From contig CALATK010000273.1 in NCBI GenBank assembly GCA_937891805.1, positions 1 through 51,986 of the forward strand: 51,986 nucleotides of DNA, written 5' to 3'. The notes below the pieces were generated by a model. It had not been told where the DNA came from and searched no databases. It saw only the letters and a program-made list of their open reading frames with translations. This DNA comes from an uncultured Fibrobacter sp. GTDB lineage: Bacteria; Fibrobacterota; Fibrobacteria; Fibrobacterales; Fibrobacteraceae. The position numbers were made by a program, and so were the translations under genes. This document shows, in pieces, positions 1-9,144 of this stretch; within the stretch, counting starts at the first letter, position 1, and every line of letters starts with the position of its first letter.

Positions 1-501
1 AAGGTCGGGGATGTGCTGAATTCCGGCGAAGGTGCCGAATTCCGCGTAGGTAACGCTCTCCCGATTCGCGATATCCCGCTGAACACCATTATCCACAACA
101 TCGAAATGAAGCCGGGCAAGGGTGCCCAGATTGCTCGTTCCGCTGGCGCCGGTGCCGAACTGGTGGCTAAGGACGGCAAGCTCTGCCAGATCAAGCTCCC
201 GAGTGGCGAAGTTCGCTACATCTCGGAAGATTGCCTTGCCGTTGTGGGTCAGGTTTCCAACATCGATCACATGAACGAATCTTCGGGCTCTGCCGGCCGC
301 TCTCGCTGGCTGGGCAAGCGTCCCTCCGTCCGCGGTGTCGTGATGAACCCGGTGGACCACCCCCTTGGTGGTGGTGAAGGTCGTACTTCTGGTGGTCGCC
401 ATCCGTGCTCTCCCTGGGGCAAGAACTCCAAGGGTGCCAAAACTCGTAACAATAAGCGCACCGATAAGTACATCGTGCGTCGTCGTCAGAAGAGGGCCTA
501 A
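1..501 (+). CDS. rplB: 50S ribosomal protein L2, 5' truncated by window edge
   Basis: The frame is open from base 1, and about 166 C-terminal residues of the usual ~275 are visible. L2 binds 23S rRNA near the peptidyl-transferase centre. The visible part has the C-terminal landmark [11 protein letters not shown] followed by GGGEGR, then the basic tail. Many L2 proteins read DHPHGGG where this one reads DHPLGGG. The gene is the first visible member of the S10 operon and ends 3 nt before rpsS. The true start lies outside the window. Confidence 0.97.
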   Translation, partial: KVGDVLNSGEGAEFRVGNALPIRDIPLNTIIHNIEMKPGKGAQIARSAGAGAELVAKDGKLCQIKLPSGEVRYISEDCLAVVGQVSNIDHMNESSGSAGRSRWLGKRPSVRGVVMNPVDHPLGGGEGRTSGGRHPCSPWGKNSKGAKTRNNKRTDKYIVRRRQKRA

Positions 502-504
502 TTC

Positions 505-789
505 ATGTCGAGATCCCTTAAGAAAGGTGCATTCGTGGATTCCCACGTTTTAAGCAAAGCCCAGGCGATGGCCGGCTCCGACAAGAAGCAGCCTATCAAG
601 ACCTGGTCCCGTCGTTCCACAATCGTCCCGGATATGGTCGGACTTACGTTCTCCGTCTATAACGGCAAGCAGTTCATCCCTGTGTACGTCACCGAAAACA
701 TGGTGGGCCACAAGCTGGGTGAATTCTCCATGACCCGTACGTTCCGCGGACACAGAAAGACTGAAACCGCTGCTGGAGGAAAGAAATAA
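505..789 (+). CDS. rpsS: 30S ribosomal protein S19
   Basis: This 94-residue protein starts [12 protein letters not shown], the family's typical N-terminus, and carries the [14 protein letters not shown] region. S19 sits in the head of the small subunit with S13 and contacts the A-site region. Length and motifs are normal. Its stop codon overlaps the rplV start in a TAATG junction (787-791), which suggests translational coupling. Confidence 0.97.
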   Translation: MSRSLKKGAFVDSHVLSKAQAMAGSDKKQPIKTWSRRSTIVPDMVGLTFSVYNGKQFIPVYVTENMVGHKLGEFSMTRTFRGHRKTETAAGGKK

Positions 790-1136
790 TGCAAGCTGTT
801 GCTAAAGTAAAAAACGTGCGCTACGGCGTGCGCAAGCTTCGCCGGGTCGTTGACCTGGTCCGCGGCAAGTCCGTGGATGAGGCATTTGCAATGCTCTCCA
901 TCCTCCACACTCAAACCAAGGGTGCTCCGCTGGTAGAAAACGCTCTGAAGTCTGCCGTTGCCAACTTCAAGCAGAAGTCTGCCGCTCCGGTCACTGCCGA
1001 AGAACTGGTGGTCAAGACCATCACTGCCGACGGCGGTACCATCATGAAGCGTATCCACCCCCGTTCCCAGGGCCGTGCTTTCCGTATCGAAAAGCCGCTC
1101 TCTCACATCACAGTCGTTGTGGCCAACAAGGAGTAA
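789..1136 (+). CDS. rplV: 50S ribosomal protein L22
   Basis: A 115-residue L22. It lines the peptide exit tunnel of the large subunit. The sequence shows [18 protein letters not shown] near the N-terminus and the C-terminal [13 protein letters not shown], which corresponds to the tunnel beta-hairpin. The start codon overlaps the rpsS stop. rpsC follows after 5 nt. The gene order rplB-rpsS-rplV-rpsC-rplP is the canonical S10 order. Confidence 0.97.
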   Translation: MQAVAKVKNVRYGVRKLRRVVDLVRGKSVDEAFAMLSILHTQTKGAPLVENALKSAVANFKQKSAAPVTAEELVVKTITADGGTIMKRIHPRSQGRAFRIEKPLSHITVVVANKE

Positions 1137-1141
1137 TTAAA

Positions 1142-1801
1142 ATGGGTCAGAAAACTCATCCGAATGGTCTTCGTCTTGGCGTCATCCGCGGCTGGGAATC
1201 CAAGTGGTATGCCGAAGACAAGTTTGCCGATCTTCTGTACGAAGATATCGTGCTGCGCCGCTACCTGATGAAGCGTTTCGAACACGCCTCCCTTTCCAAG
1301 GTGGGCATCGAACGCACCGTCAAGAAAGTCTGCGTGAACCTGTTCACTGCCCGCCCGGGTATCGTTATCGGTAAGAAGGGCGAAGAGCTGGAACGCCTCA
1401 AGGGTGAACTCCAGTTCCTCACGGGTAAGGAAATTTACATCAACGTCCACGAAATCCGCCGCCCCGAAACGGACGCGAAGCTCGTGGCCGAAAACATTGC
1501 TCGTCAGCTCGAAAAGCGTATTTCTTTCCGCCGCGCCATGAAGCGTGCCATCCAGAGCGCTATGCGCATGGGTGTGGAAGGAATCAAGGTGCAGTGCGGC
1601 GGCCGCCTCGGTGGTGCCGAAATCGCCCGCGTCGAAAAGTATGCCGAAGGCCGCGTGCCTCTGCACACTCTCCGCGCTGACATCGATTATGCGACTGCCA
1701 TTGCCAAGACCGTCTATGGTGCCATCGGTATCAAGGTGTGGATCATGCACGGTGAAAAGATTGGCAAGGACGTCATGAACGACAACAAGAGAGAGAAGTA
1801 A
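1142..1801 (+). CDS. rpsC: 30S ribosomal protein S3
   Basis: A 219-residue S3 starting [14 protein letters not shown]. The KH domain is seen around [13 protein letters not shown], and the C-terminal signature region around [11 protein letters not shown]3 forms the mRNA entry tunnel of the small subunit. The C-terminal tail is short, so the protein is at the compact end of the family. Start choice is clear because it follows a purine-rich site 5 nt after rplV. Confidence 0.97.
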   Translation: MGQKTHPNGLRLGVIRGWESKWYAEDKFADLLYEDIVLRRYLMKRFEHASLSKVGIERTVKKVCVNLFTARPGIVIGKKGEELERLKGELQFLTGKEIYINVHEIRRPETDAKLVAENIARQLEKRISFRRAMKRAIQSAMRMGVEGIKVQCGGRLGGAEIARVEKYAEGRVPLHTLRADIDYATAIAKTVYGAIGIKVWIMHGEKIGKDVMNDNKREK

Positions 1802-1803
1802 TT

Positions 1804-2217
1804 ATGCTGAGTCCTAAAAGAACATTACATCGTAAGCAGATGAAAGGCCGCATGAAGGGCGTCGCCACTCGTGGCAACACCATGGCCTTCGGCGAATTCG
1901 GCATTCAGGCTCTTGAAAAGTGCTGGCTGACGGCTCGCCAAATCGAAGCTGCCCGTATCGCTATGACTCGTAAGATCAAGCGTGGTGGCCGCGTCTGGAT
2001 CCGCGTGTTCCCCGACAAGCCTGTTACCCGTCACCCTGCAGAAGCTCGTATGGGTAAGGGTAAGGGCGCCGTGGAATTCTGGGCAGCCGTTATCCTCCCG
2101 GGTCGCATCATTTTCGAAATGGGCGGTGTCGAACGCGATCTCGCCATGGAAGCTCTCCATGTCGCTTCGCAGAAGCTCCCCCTCAAGTGCAAAATCATCG
2201 AAGAATCGGAGATCTAA
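1804..2217 (+). CDS. rplP: 50S ribosomal protein L16
   Basis: A 137-residue L16, starting [16 protein letters not shown]. It contacts the A-site tRNA elbow on the large subunit. The motif [11 protein letters not shown] appears here as [13 protein letters not shown], followed by [12 protein letters not shown], both typical of the family. It starts 2 nt after rpsC, and its stop overlaps the rpmC start (TAATG at 2215-2219). Confidence 0.97.
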   Translation: MLSPKRTLHRKQMKGRMKGVATRGNTMAFGEFGIQALEKCWLTARQIEAARIAMTRKIKRGGRVWIRVFPDKPVTRHPAEARMGKGKGAVEFWAAVILPGRIIFEMGGVERDLAMEALHVASQKLPLKCKIIEESEI

Positions 2218-2408
2218 TGAAAGCACGTGAATTGAAAGAACTGGGCGTTGACCAGCTCAAGGAAAAACTGGCTCAGTTGAATCTCGATTTGTTCAATTAC
2301 CGCATGACTGCGAAGCTCGGTAATTTGGAAAAACCCTCTGTGATTCAGACGACCCGCAAGGACATCGCCCGTATCAAGACCATCCTCAGCGAAAAGGCCA
2401 AGGCATAA
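2217..2408 (+). CDS. rpmC: 50S ribosomal protein L29
   Basis: A 63-residue L29 beginning [14 protein letters not shown], with the helical hairpin and the C-terminal [11 protein letters not shown]. It is a two-helix protein near the tunnel exit that helps dock SRP and trigger factor. An in-frame start 30 nt upstream would extend into rplP. I chose 2217 because it gives the family N-terminus and a TAATG junction. Confidence 0.95.
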   Translation: MKARELKELGVDQLKEKLAQLNLDLFNYRMTAKLGNLEKPSVIQTTRKDIARIKTILSEKAKA

Positions 2409-2425
2409 GCCGGCAGGAGCAGGAA

Positions 2426-2680
2426 ATGGATAGAAACCTTCGTAAAGTCAAGCAGGGTGTCGTCTCTTCTGACAAGATGGACAAGACCATCACGGTTGTG
2501 GTTGAAAACCGCAAGCGTCACCCCATGTACAACAAGATCATGACCACCACCAAGAAGCTCAAGGCTCACGACGAAAACAACGAAGCGGGCGAAGGCGACC
2601 TGGTGGAAATCATGGAAACTCGTCCTCTTTCCGCTACCAAGCGCTGGCGCCTGGTTCGGATTGTGGAAAAGAAGAAATAA
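2426..2680 (+). CDS. rpsQ: 30S ribosomal protein S17
   Basis: An 84-residue S17 with an OB fold. Seen are [19 protein letters not shown] near the N-terminus and [20 protein letters not shown], the family signature. It is a primary 16S rRNA binder in small-subunit assembly. A GGAGCAGG site lies just upstream. Position between rpmC and rplN is the usual one. Confidence 0.96.
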   Translation: MDRNLRKVKQGVVSSDKMDKTITVVVENRKRHPMYNKIMTTTKKLKAHDENNEAGEGDLVEIMETRPLSATKRWRLVRIVEKKK

Positions 2681-2701
2681 TCGTTTTGGAGTAAGGCGAA
2701 T

Positions 2702-3070
2702 ATGATTCAAGAAGAAACCAGACTCGTCGTGGCTGACAACAGTGGAGCCAAGGAAGTCGCCTGCATCCGTGTTTTGGGTGGCACCAACCGTCGCTATGCT
2801 AGCATCGGTGATGTCATCAAGGTAGCCGTTAAAGACGCTATCCCCCAGAGCAAGGTGAAGAAGGGTTCCGTGGCCGACGCTGTCGTCGTGCGCACACGCA
2901 AAGAAATTGCCCGTCCGGATGGCACGTTCATCCGTTTCTCGGACAACGCCGTGGTTCTCATCACTAAGGATGGCGAACCCCGTGGAACCCGTATTTTTGG
3001 ACCGGTGGCTCGTGAGCTCCGCGACAAGAAATACATGAAGATCATCTCCCTCGCACCTGAGGTTCTCTAA
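2702..3070 (+). CDS. rplN: 50S ribosomal protein L14
   Basis: A 122-residue L14 starting [19 protein letters not shown], a near-invariant opening. The conserved [15 protein letters not shown] region and the C-terminal [19 protein letters not shown] are also present. L14 lies at the intersubunit face. A GGAGTAAGG site precedes the ATG. Its stop overlaps the rplX start (TAATG, 3068-3072). Confidence 0.97.
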   Translation: MIQEETRLVVADNSGAKEVACIRVLGGTNRRYASIGDVIKVAVKDAIPQSKVKKGSVADAVVVRTRKEIARPDGTFIRFSDNAVVLITKDGEPRGTRIFGPVARELRDKKYMKIISLAPEVL

Positions 3071-3369
3071 TGGCCAACATCAAAAAGAATGATAACGTCA
3101 AGGTGATTTCCGGTGCCAACAAGGGCAAGACCGGCACCGTGATCAGTGTCAAGGCCGGCAAGGTGACCGTTTCGGGCGTGAACGTCCGCAAGCGTCATGA
3201 AAAGCCGTCTCAGACCAACCAAACCGGTGGCATCATCGAAAAGGAACTGCCTATCGACATTTCCAACGTGATGCTTCTCGAAGGCAATACCCCCGTCCGT
3301 ACCCGCATCGTTCGCGAAAAGGGCAAGAAGGGCGTTCGTACCAGTGTCAAGACTGGAAAGGCTGTGTAA
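3070..3369 (+). CDS. rplX: 50S ribosomal protein L24
   Basis: A 99-residue L24 with the KOW motif near the N-terminus (KKNDNVKVISGANKGKTG) and the VNVRKRHEKPSQ segment. It initiates large-subunit assembly. Normal length. Its start overlaps the rplN stop, and rplE follows 9 nt downstream. Confidence 0.96.
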   Translation: MANIKKNDNVKVISGANKGKTGTVISVKAGKVTVSGVNVRKRHEKPSQTNQTGGIIEKELPIDISNVMLLEGNTPVRTRIVREKGKKGVRTSVKTGKAV

Positions 3370-3378
3370 GGTAACGCA

Positions 3379-3918
3379 ATGAACCAGATGAAACAATTTT
3401 ATCTCGAAAAAGTCGTTCCTGCCTTGCAGCAGAAGTTCGCTTACAAGAACGTGATGGAAATTCCCCGCCTCCAGAAGATCGTGATCAACATGGGCGTGGG
3501 CGCTGCTTCTCAGAACCGCAAGATTCTTGACGAAGCCGTGGATACTCTTTCTGCCATCACCGGCCAGAAGGCTGTGGTCACCACCGCCAAGAAGGCTGTG
3601 GCCCAGTTCCACCTTCGCGAAGGCATCGGTATCGGTGCCAAGGTCACCCTCCACGGTGACAACATGTGGGATTTCCTTTTCCGCTTCATCAACATCAGCC
3701 TGCCCCGTGTCCGCGACTTCCGCGGCCTCGCTCGTCGTGGCTTTGATGGAATGGGCAATTTCACCTTGGGTATCAAGGAACAGACCATCTTTGTCGAAAT
3801 CGACATCGACAAGGTTTCCCGTACATTCGGTATGGACATCTCCTTCGTGACCTCCGCTAAGACGGACGAAGAAGGTCGTGCCCTTCTCGAAGAACTTGGA
3901 CTCCCCTTCAGGAAGTAA
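3379..3918 (+). CDS. rplE: 50S ribosomal protein L5
   Basis: A 179-residue L5. It binds 5S rRNA and forms a bridge to the small-subunit head. Signature segments are [28 protein letters not shown] and [17 protein letters not shown]. Length matches the family. Position between rplX and rpsN is standard for the spc operon. Confidence 0.97.
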   Translation: MNQMKQFYLEKVVPALQQKFAYKNVMEIPRLQKIVINMGVGAASQNRKILDEAVDTLSAITGQKAVVTTAKKAVAQFHLREGIGIGAKVTLHGDNMWDFLFRFINISLPRVRDFRGLARRGFDGMGNFTLGIKEQTIFVEIDIDKVSRTFGMDISFVTSAKTDEEGRALLEELGLPFRK

Positions 3919-3927
3919 GGTAATACC

Positions 3928-4113
3928 ATGGCAAGCAGAAGAATGATTGAAAAATGCAAGCGTACCCCGAAGTATACCGTTCGTGGGTATAACCGTTGCA
4001 AGCGTTGCGGTAGGCCGCACGCCTTTATGCGCCGCTTTGGCCTTTGCCGTATTTGCTTCCGCGAAATGGCACTCGCCGGCGAAATCCCCGGTATCACAAA
4101 GTCGTCTTGGTAA
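3928..4113 (+). CDS. rpsN: 30S ribosomal protein S14, zinc-binding type
   Basis: A 61-residue S14 of the short C+ type. The zinc ligands are visible as C24-x2-C27 and C40-x2-C43. It lies in the small-subunit head. Many bacteria keep a zinc-free ~100-residue paralogue elsewhere for zinc starvation, but that cannot be judged from this window. A TAAGG site precedes the ATG. Confidence 0.96.
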   Translation: MASRRMIEKCKRTPKYTVRGYNRCKRCGRPHAFMRRFGLCRICFREMALAGEIPGITKSSW

Positions 4114-4126
4114 GGAGAGTATACTC

Positions 4127-4522
4127 ATGGCAATGACAGATCCTATCGCCGATATGCTCACCCGCGTGCGCAATGCCTCCAAGGCAAAGCTCCCCGTGGT
4201 GGACATCCCTGCCAGCAACCTGAAGCGTGAAATCGCTCGCGTGCTGCAGGAAAAAGGTTTCATTAAGAAGTTCGTCGTGGTTGAAGACGGCAAGCAGGGC
4301 ATCCTCAAGGTGCTGCTCCGCTACACCAAAGGCGAATCCGCTATCCAGGGCATCCAGCGCGTTTCTACGCCGGGTCTTCGTCACTATGTTGACGCCGCTA
4401 AGCTCCCCCGCGTTCGCAACGGCCTTGGCTATGCTATCATCTCCACATCTAAAGGCGTGATGACCGACCACGAAGCCCGCAAGGAAAACGTGGGTGGTGA
4501 AGTCATCGCAAAGGTATGGTAA
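4127..4522 (+). CDS. rpsH: 30S ribosomal protein S8
   Basis: A 131-residue S8 starting MAMTDPIADMLTRVRNA, the typical opening, and ending with the family signature ISTSKGVMTDHEAR. The reading frame is open further upstream inside rpsN, but 4127 has AAGGAGAG 8-9 nt upstream and gives the standard N-terminus. S8 is a primary 16S binder and, in E. coli, the autogenous repressor of the spc operon. Whether it is here cannot be seen. Confidence 0.96.
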   Translation: MAMTDPIADMLTRVRNASKAKLPVVDIPASNLKREIARVLQEKGFIKKFVVVEDGKQGILKVLLRYTKGESAIQGIQRVSTPGLRHYVDAAKLPRVRNGLGYAIISTSKGVMTDHEARKENVGGEVIAKVW

Positions 4523-4524
4523 AG

Positions 4525-5064
4525 ATGTCCCGTATCGGTAAAGCTATTATCAATATCCCGGCTGGCGTTAAAGTCGCCGTCAATGGTCAGAACATCAAGG
4601 TCGAAGGCCCCAAGGGCAAGCTCGAAACCACCGTTCACGAACTGATTTCCATCAAGCTCGACGGTGACAAGCTTTCCTTCACCCGTCCTAACGACGAAAA
4701 GTTCACTCGTGCTATGCACGGCACCACTCGCGCTCTCGTCAACAACATGGTTGAAGGCGTGACCAAGGGTTTCCAGAAGACTCTTGAAATCGTGGGCGTG
4801 GGCTACCGCGTGGAACAGAAGGGCAAGGACCTGAATCTGGTTCTCGGCTTCTCTCACCCGGTTATCTTCAAGGCTCCCGAAGGCGTTGAGCTCAAGGCCG
4901 TGGACCCCCTGAAGATCACTATCTCCGGTATCGACAAACAGAAGGTTGGCCAGGCTGCCGCCGAAATCCGCAAGTACCGTCGTCCTGAACCGTATAAGGG
5001 CAAGGGCATCAAGTACGAAGGCGAGATTATTCGTCGCAAGCAGGGTAAGAAGACAGGTAAATAA
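4525..5064 (+). CDS. rplF: 50S ribosomal protein L6
   Basis: A 179-residue L6 beginning MSRIGKAIINIPAGV. It has two related domains and the signature RKYRRPEPYKGKGIKY near the C-terminus. An in-frame ATG at 4516 overlaps the end of rpsH. The AAGG element sits only 1 nt from 4516 but about 10 nt from 4525, and 4525 gives the family N-terminus. L6 supports the sarcin-ricin region of the large subunit. Confidence 0.95.
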   Translation: MSRIGKAIINIPAGVKVAVNGQNIKVEGPKGKLETTVHELISIKLDGDKLSFTRPNDEKFTRAMHGTTRALVNNMVEGVTKGFQKTLEIVGVGYRVEQKGKDLNLVLGFSHPVIFKAPEGVELKAVDPLKITISGIDKQKVGQAAAEIRKYRRPEPYKGKGIKYEGEIIRRKQGKKTGK

Positions 5065-5073
5065 GGGTAAACT

Positions 5074-5445
5074 ATGACTGCAATTGCTAAGAAAAGAATC
5101 CAGTCCAGAATCGCACGCCATGCTCGTGTGCGTAAGTCTGTCGTCGGAACTGCAGAATGCCCTCGTTTGGCTGTTCGCCGTTCCTTGTCTCACATGGTCG
5201 CCCAGATTATCGATGACGCAAACAACAAGTCTCTCGTTCAGGTCGCAACGACTGCCAAGGAATTCCAGGGCAAGTTCGGCGAAATGACGAAGTCGGAGCA
5301 GGCTAAGCAGCTCGGTCTCCAGATTGCCGAAATCGCTAAGTCCAAGGGCATTGAATCCGTGGTCTTTGACCGCGGCGGTTACATCTATCACGGTCGCGTT
5401 CAGGCTCTCGCTGAGGGAGCTCGTGAAGGCGGACTCAAATTCTAG
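5074..5445 (+). CDS. rplR: 50S ribosomal protein L18
   Basis: A 123-residue L18 that binds 5S rRNA together with L5. Seen are [12 protein letters not shown] and the C-terminal [30 protein letters not shown] ending, here read across 5366-5442. Normal length. Its stop codon overlaps the candidate GTG start of rpsE. Confidence 0.96.
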   Translation: MTAIAKKRIQSRIARHARVRKSVVGTAECPRLAVRRSLSHMVAQIIDDANNKSLVQVATTAKEFQGKFGEMTKSEQAKQLGLQIAEIAKSKGIESVVFDRGGYIYHGRVQALAEGAREGGLKF

Positions 5446-5939
5446 TGAGGTACACTTTGGAACGCGAAGCTCAAGTTTCTGAATTTGAAGACAAGGTTGT
5501 ACACATCAACCGTTGCGCAAAGACCGTCAAGGGCGGTCGCCGTATGTCCTTCTCCGCTCTCGTTGTCGTTGGCAACAAGAACGGCAAGATTGGTGTTGGC
5601 CTCGGCAAGGCTAAGGAAGTTTCCGAAGCTATCCGTAAGGGTACCGAAGCCGCCCAGAGGAACATCGTGGAAGTCCAGCTGCTGGACGGCACCATTCCTC
5701 ACGACATCGAAGTCAAGAGCGGTGCTACCCGCATCCTCTTGATGCCGGCTGCTCCCGGTACTGGCGTTATCGCCGGTGCTGCTGCCCGTGCCGTTCTCGA
5801 ACTGGCCGGTGTGCGTAACATCCTCACAAAGATTCACGGTTCTTCCAACCCGAGCACCGTCGTGCGCGCCTGCCTCGAAGGTCTCTTGGCTCAGAAGAAC
5901 AAACAGGACTGCGCCGCCCTCCGCGGTGCCAATGCCTAA
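5445..5939 (+). CDS. rpsE: 30S ribosomal protein S5
   Basis: S5 with its N-terminal double-stranded-RNA-binding fold ([19 protein letters not shown]) and the [16 protein letters not shown] region. The start is not an ATG. A GTG at 5445 overlaps the rplR stop and gives 164 residues. A TTG at 5457 gives 160 residues and has GAGG 5-8 nt upstream, so it has the better ribosome site. I list the longer form. The residue difference lies in the unconserved N-terminus. Confidence 0.93.
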   Translation: MRYTLEREAQVSEFEDKVVHINRCAKTVKGGRRMSFSALVVVGNKNGKIGVGLGKAKEVSEAIRKGTEAAQRNIVEVQLLDGTIPHDIEVKSGATRILLMPAAPGTGVIAGAAARAVLELAGVRNILTKIHGSSNPSTVVRACLEGLLAQKNKQDCAALRGANA

Positions 5940-5952
5940 GGAGTAATACACC

Positions 5953-6132
5953 ATGAAGAAAGTTCGTATTACTTTGGTTAAGGGTACTGTCCGCCGTCTG
6001 CCGGTGCACCGCGCCAACGTGGCCGCTCTTGGTCTCCGTAAGATTGGACAGTCTGTTGAACACGTTTTGACCCCCAGCATCCAGGGCATGATCAATGCCG
6101 TGCGTGACATGGTGAAGGTCGAGGAGATCTAA
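5953..6132 (+). CDS. rpmD: 50S ribosomal protein L30
   Basis: A 59-residue L30 that is easy to miss because of its size. It starts MKKVRITLVKGTVRRL and contains the ALGLRKIGQSVEH motif. L30 is the usual gene between rpsE and rplO. The ATG follows AAGGAGTAA, and the stop lies 1 nt before rplO. Confidence 0.95.
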   Translation: MKKVRITLVKGTVRRLPVHRANVAALGLRKIGQSVEHVLTPSIQGMINAVRDMVKVEEI

Positions 6133-6133
6133 G

Positions 6134-6574
6134 ATGGAACTCAATACTCTCAATCCTGGCAAGGCTGCCAAGGGCAAGAGCCGCCGCCGTATCGGCCGCG
6201 GTCCTGGTTCCGGTTTCGGCACTACCGCTGGCCGTGGCCAGAAGGGTGCCGGTGCCCGTAAGAGCGCCAAGGCCGGCCGTGTCGCCTTCGAAGGCGGCCA
6301 GATGCCGATTCACCGCCGTATCCCGAAGCGTGGCTTCAAGCACGTCGGTGTTGAATTCCAGATTGTTAACCTCAAGAAGCTCGCTGCGGTGAGCGTGACC
6401 GAGTTCGACGCCCAGGCTCTGTTCGACCAGGGTTTCATCAAGGACATGGACCGTCCGGTCAAGGTTCTTGCCTTCGGCACAATTGACAAGGCTATCAATG
6501 TTAAGGTTAACGCCATCAGCGAAAAGGCCAAGGCTGCCATCGAAGCTGCTGGCGGAAAAGTCGAGATCGTCTAA
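6134..6574 (+). CDS. rplO: 50S ribosomal protein L15
   Basis: A 146-residue L15. The glycine- and arginine-rich N-terminal extension (GRGPGSGFGTTAGRGQKG) threads into rRNA, and FEGGQMPIHRRIPKRGF is the family signature. It is a late assembly protein of the large subunit. Its stop overlaps the secY start in a TAATG junction (6572-6576). Confidence 0.97.
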   Translation: MELNTLNPGKAAKGKSRRRIGRGPGSGFGTTAGRGQKGAGARKSAKAGRVAFEGGQMPIHRRIPKRGFKHVGVEFQIVNLKKLAAVSVTEFDAQALFDQGFIKDMDRPVKVLAFGTIDKAINVKVNAISEKAKAAIEAAGGKVEIV

Positions 6575-7935
6575 TGGAAGCTCTCAAGAAAGCTATTGAT
6601 GCGTTCGTCAATGCCTTCAAGATCGAAGACCTGCGTAAGAAGTTGCTTTTTACGTTGGGTATTCTGATCATCTACCGCATTGGCGCCCACATCACCATCC
6701 CCGGAGTGAATTCTGCCGTGCTGGCGGAGTTCTTCCGTAACTCGAATAATTTGTTCGGCCTGTATGACTCCTTCACGGGCGGTGCCTTCGCGAAAGCGAC
6801 GGTCTTTGCCCTGGGTATCATGCCTTACATCAGTGCGTCCATCATTATCCAGTTGATGGGCTCCGTGATTCCGGCCATCCAGATGCTCCAGAAGGAGGGT
6901 CAGGAGGGTCGCGCCAGGCTGAACCAATACACCCGTTACTTTACGGTGGCTCTTGCCGCCTTGCAGGGATGGGGTATTTCGGTATGGCTTTCCTCCCTGA
7001 AGGTGACCACCGCCACAGGAACTGGCGTTTCTGTGCTGGCCGATGATTTCTCTTCGGGACTCGGTAACATCGGTTTCCGTTTACTTGCTACCCTGACCTT
7101 CACTGCCGGTACCATCTTCGTGATGTACCTGGGCGAGCAGATTACCTCGCACGGTGTAGGTAACGGTATTTCTCTTATTATCTTCGCCGGTATCGTCGGC
7201 GGCTTCCCGCGAGCCGTCCTTGCCGAACTGGAAATGCTGAAAGAAGGTATCCAGCCCCTCGCCATCGAGATCTTCATCTTGGCCGTGGTGGTTGTGATTA
7301 TCGGATTCATCGTTTTCGTGGAGCAGGCGAACCGTCGCATTCCACTCCAAAGTCCTCGCCGGACCATCGGAAACAAGGTCATGGGCGGTCAGTCCAGCTA
7401 TTTGCCCTTCAAGGTGAACACCGCTGGCGTGATTCCCGTGATTTTCGCAAGCTGCATCATGTTCATTCCGGCCATGATCGCTTCTTGGTTCCCGAACGTG
7501 TCTGCGATGCAGGCTTTCGCTGCCGCTTTCATTCCGGGACACATCACCTACAGCGTGATTTACGGTCTCCTGATTATATTCTTCACCTACTTCTACACGG
7601 CAATCCAGTACAACCCTAACGACATTGCCGAAAACCTGAAGAGGTCTGGTGGGTTTATTCCGGGAATCCGTCCTGGCAAGAAAACTGCAGAGTATATTGA
7701 CTACATTTTGACCCGAATTTCTCTTCCGGGGTCCCTGTTCCTCGCTTTAATCAGTGTGGGACCGCTTCACCTGAAAGACGCACTCAATATGAGTTTCTAT
7801 ATTGGGGGCACCTCGGTCTTGATCGTGGTCGGTGTGGCGTTGGATACGCTTCGTCAGCTCGAAGCCCAACTGCATACCAAGAACTATGAAGGTTTCCTCA
7901 AGCATGGCCGCATTCGCGGCAGGATGGCGTCCTAG
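6574..7935 (+). CDS. secY: Preprotein translocase subunit SecY
   Basis: A 453-residue inner-membrane protein, the channel of the Sec translocon. It has about ten hydrophobic segments, beginning near residues 25-45. Visible family segments include [13 protein letters not shown], the [15 protein letters not shown] region and the C-terminal cytosolic loop [28 protein letters not shown]. It is the last large gene of the spc part. infA follows with a 1-nt overlap, so adk and map are missing from this usual slot. Confidence 0.97.
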   Translation: MEALKKAIDAFVNAFKIEDLRKKLLFTLGILIIYRIGAHITIPGVNSAVLAEFFRNSNNLFGLYDSFTGGAFAKATVFALGIMPYISASIIIQLMGSVIPAIQMLQKEGQEGRARLNQYTRYFTVALAALQGWGISVWLSSLKVTTATGTGVSVLADDFSSGLGNIGFRLLATLTFTAGTIFVMYLGEQITSHGVGNGISLIIFAGIVGGFPRAVLAELEMLKEGIQPLAIEIFILAVVVVIIGFIVFVEQANRRIPLQSPRRTIGNKVMGGQSSYLPFKVNTAGVIPVIFASCIMFIPAMIASWFPNVSAMQAFAAAFIPGHITYSVIYGLLIIFFTYFYTAIQYNPNDIAENLKRSGGFIPGIRPGKKTAEYIDYILTRISLPGSLFLALISVGPLHLKDALNMSFYIGGTSVLIVVGVALDTLRQLEAQLHTKNYEGFLKHGRIRGRMAS

Positions 7936-8153
7936 TGGCTAAAGAAGAAGGAATACAAGTAGAAGGCGTTGTGTTGGAAGCACTCCCCAATGCTTTCTTC
8001 CGTGTTCAGCTCGGAAATGGTCACGAGATCCTCGCCCATGTTTCAGGAAAGATGCGTCGGCATTTCATTCGAATTTTGCCGGACGACAAAGTGTTGGTAG
8101 AGATTTCCCCCTACGACCTCAATCGTGGGCGGATCACTTACCGTTACAAGTAA
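7935..8153 (+). CDS. infA: Translation initiation factor IF-1
   Basis: A 72-residue OB-fold protein starting from GTG at 7935. The stop of secY (TAG) shares its final G with this start. Sequence features are [38 protein letters not shown] and [11 protein letters not shown], which together identify IF-1. It blocks the ribosomal A site during initiation. Length is exactly typical. Confidence 0.96.
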   Translation: MAKEEGIQVEGVVLEALPNAFFRVQLGNGHEILAHVSGKMRRHFIRILPDDKVLVEISPYDLNRGRITYRYK

Positions 8154-8179
8154 TAGGTATTCAAAAAAAGGTCAAACCT

Positions 8180-8296
8180 ATGAAAATCAAAGCCTCCATC
8201 AAACCCAGATGTGAAAACTGCAAGATCATCCGCCGTAAGGGTGTATTGCGTATCATCTGTTCGAAGAACCCCCGTCACAAGCAGAAGCAGGGATAA
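8180..8296 (+). CDS. rpmJ: 50S ribosomal protein L36, zinc-binding type
   Basis: A 38-residue protein starting [15 protein letters not shown]. The zinc ligands are seen as C11, C14, C27 and H33, so it is the C+ form. L36 helps organise the 23S rRNA near the GTPase-associated region. It lies between infA and rpsM, its standard position. Confidence 0.95.
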   Translation: MKIKASIKPRCENCKIIRRKGVLRIICSKNPRHKQKQG

Positions 8297-8305
8297 GGAG
8301 ATCGT

Positions 8306-8674
8306 ATGGCACGTATCGCTGGTGTCGATTTACCGAAAAACAAGACCGTCGAGTACGGTCTGACGGCAATCTATGGTGTCGGTCTGTTCACCGCAAACAA
8401 GGTCTGTGCCCAGCTGGGTATCGACAAGAACAAGAAGTGCGATGACCTCACCGAAGAAGAACAAGGTAAGATTCGTCATCTCTTGGAAGACGAATACTCC
8501 GTGGAAGGTCAGCTCCGCGCAGAAATCACCTTGAACATTAAGCGTTTGCAGGATATCGGCTGCTATCGCGGCATCCGCCACCGCAAGGGCCTCCCGGTCC
8601 GCGGTCAGCGTTCCCGCACCAACGCCCGTACCCGCAAGGGCCCCAAGAAAACTGTGGCTAACAAGAAGAAGTAA
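8306..8674 (+). CDS. rpsM: 30S ribosomal protein S13
   Basis: A 122-residue S13 beginning [20 protein letters not shown]. It contains the IYGVG turn and the C-terminal signature [23 protein letters not shown]13 forms intersubunit bridges and contacts P-site tRNA. A strong AAGGAG site precedes the ATG. It opens the alpha-operon portion. Confidence 0.97.
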   Translation: MARIAGVDLPKNKTVEYGLTAIYGVGLFTANKVCAQLGIDKNKKCDDLTEEEQGKIRHLLEDEYSVEGQLRAEITLNIKRLQDIGCYRGIRHRKGLPVRGQRSRTNARTRKGPKKTVANKKK

Positions 8675-8685
8675 GGAGATTCCTC

Positions 8686-9126
8686 GTGGCTGAAGAAGAA
8701 ATTAAGGAAACTGCTGCCGCTGCCGAAGCTCCGGTTGCTGCCGCTGAAGAAGTCAAGGTCAAGAAGGGCAAGAAGCGTATCGACATCCAGGGTATCGCCT
8801 GCGTCAACGCCACCTTCAACAACACAATCGTTTCTATCACCGATGCTCGCGGTAACGTGGTCGCTTGGGGCTCTCCCGGTAATGCCGGTTTCAAGGGTTC
8901 CCGCAAGAGCACTCCGTTTGCCGCCCAGCTCGCTGCCGAAGCCGCTGCCCACAAGGCTTTCGATCTCGGTATGCGCAAGGTGGATGTCCGCGTCAAGGGC
9001 GCCGGTGGTGGTCGTGAATCCGCCGTCCGCGCTATCAAGAATGCGGGCCTCGAAGTCCTCTCTATTCGGGACGTGACGGGCATTCCTCACAACGGTTGCC
9101 GTCCTAAAAAGAAGAGAAGAGTCTAA
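8686..9126 (+). CDS. rpsK: 30S ribosomal protein S11 with acidic N-terminal extension
   Basis: A 146-residue S11 that starts at GTG 8686, 9 nt after an AAGGAG site. The conserved body starts near residue 30 ([20 protein letters not shown]) and ends in the typical [11 protein letters not shown]. The first ~25 residues form an Ala/Glu-rich extension ahead of a lysine-rich patch, longer than in E. coli. S11 lies in the platform at the mRNA exit. rpoA follows directly, with no rpsD between. Confidence 0.96.
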   Translation: MAEEEIKETAAAAEAPVAAAEEVKVKKGKKRIDIQGIACVNATFNNTIVSITDARGNVVAWGSPGNAGFKGSRKSTPFAAQLAAEAAAHKAFDLGMRKVDVRVKGAGGGRESAVRAIKNAGLEVLSIRDVTGIPHNGCRPKKKRRV

Positions 9127-9144
9127 TCCAAAGAGGTATCGCCA

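Noticed and set aside
3067..4308. 413-codon minus-strand open frame
   Set aside because: It lies opposite rplX, rplE, rpsN and rpsH, all with clear family matches. It is a by-product of strong codon bias in GC-rich genes.
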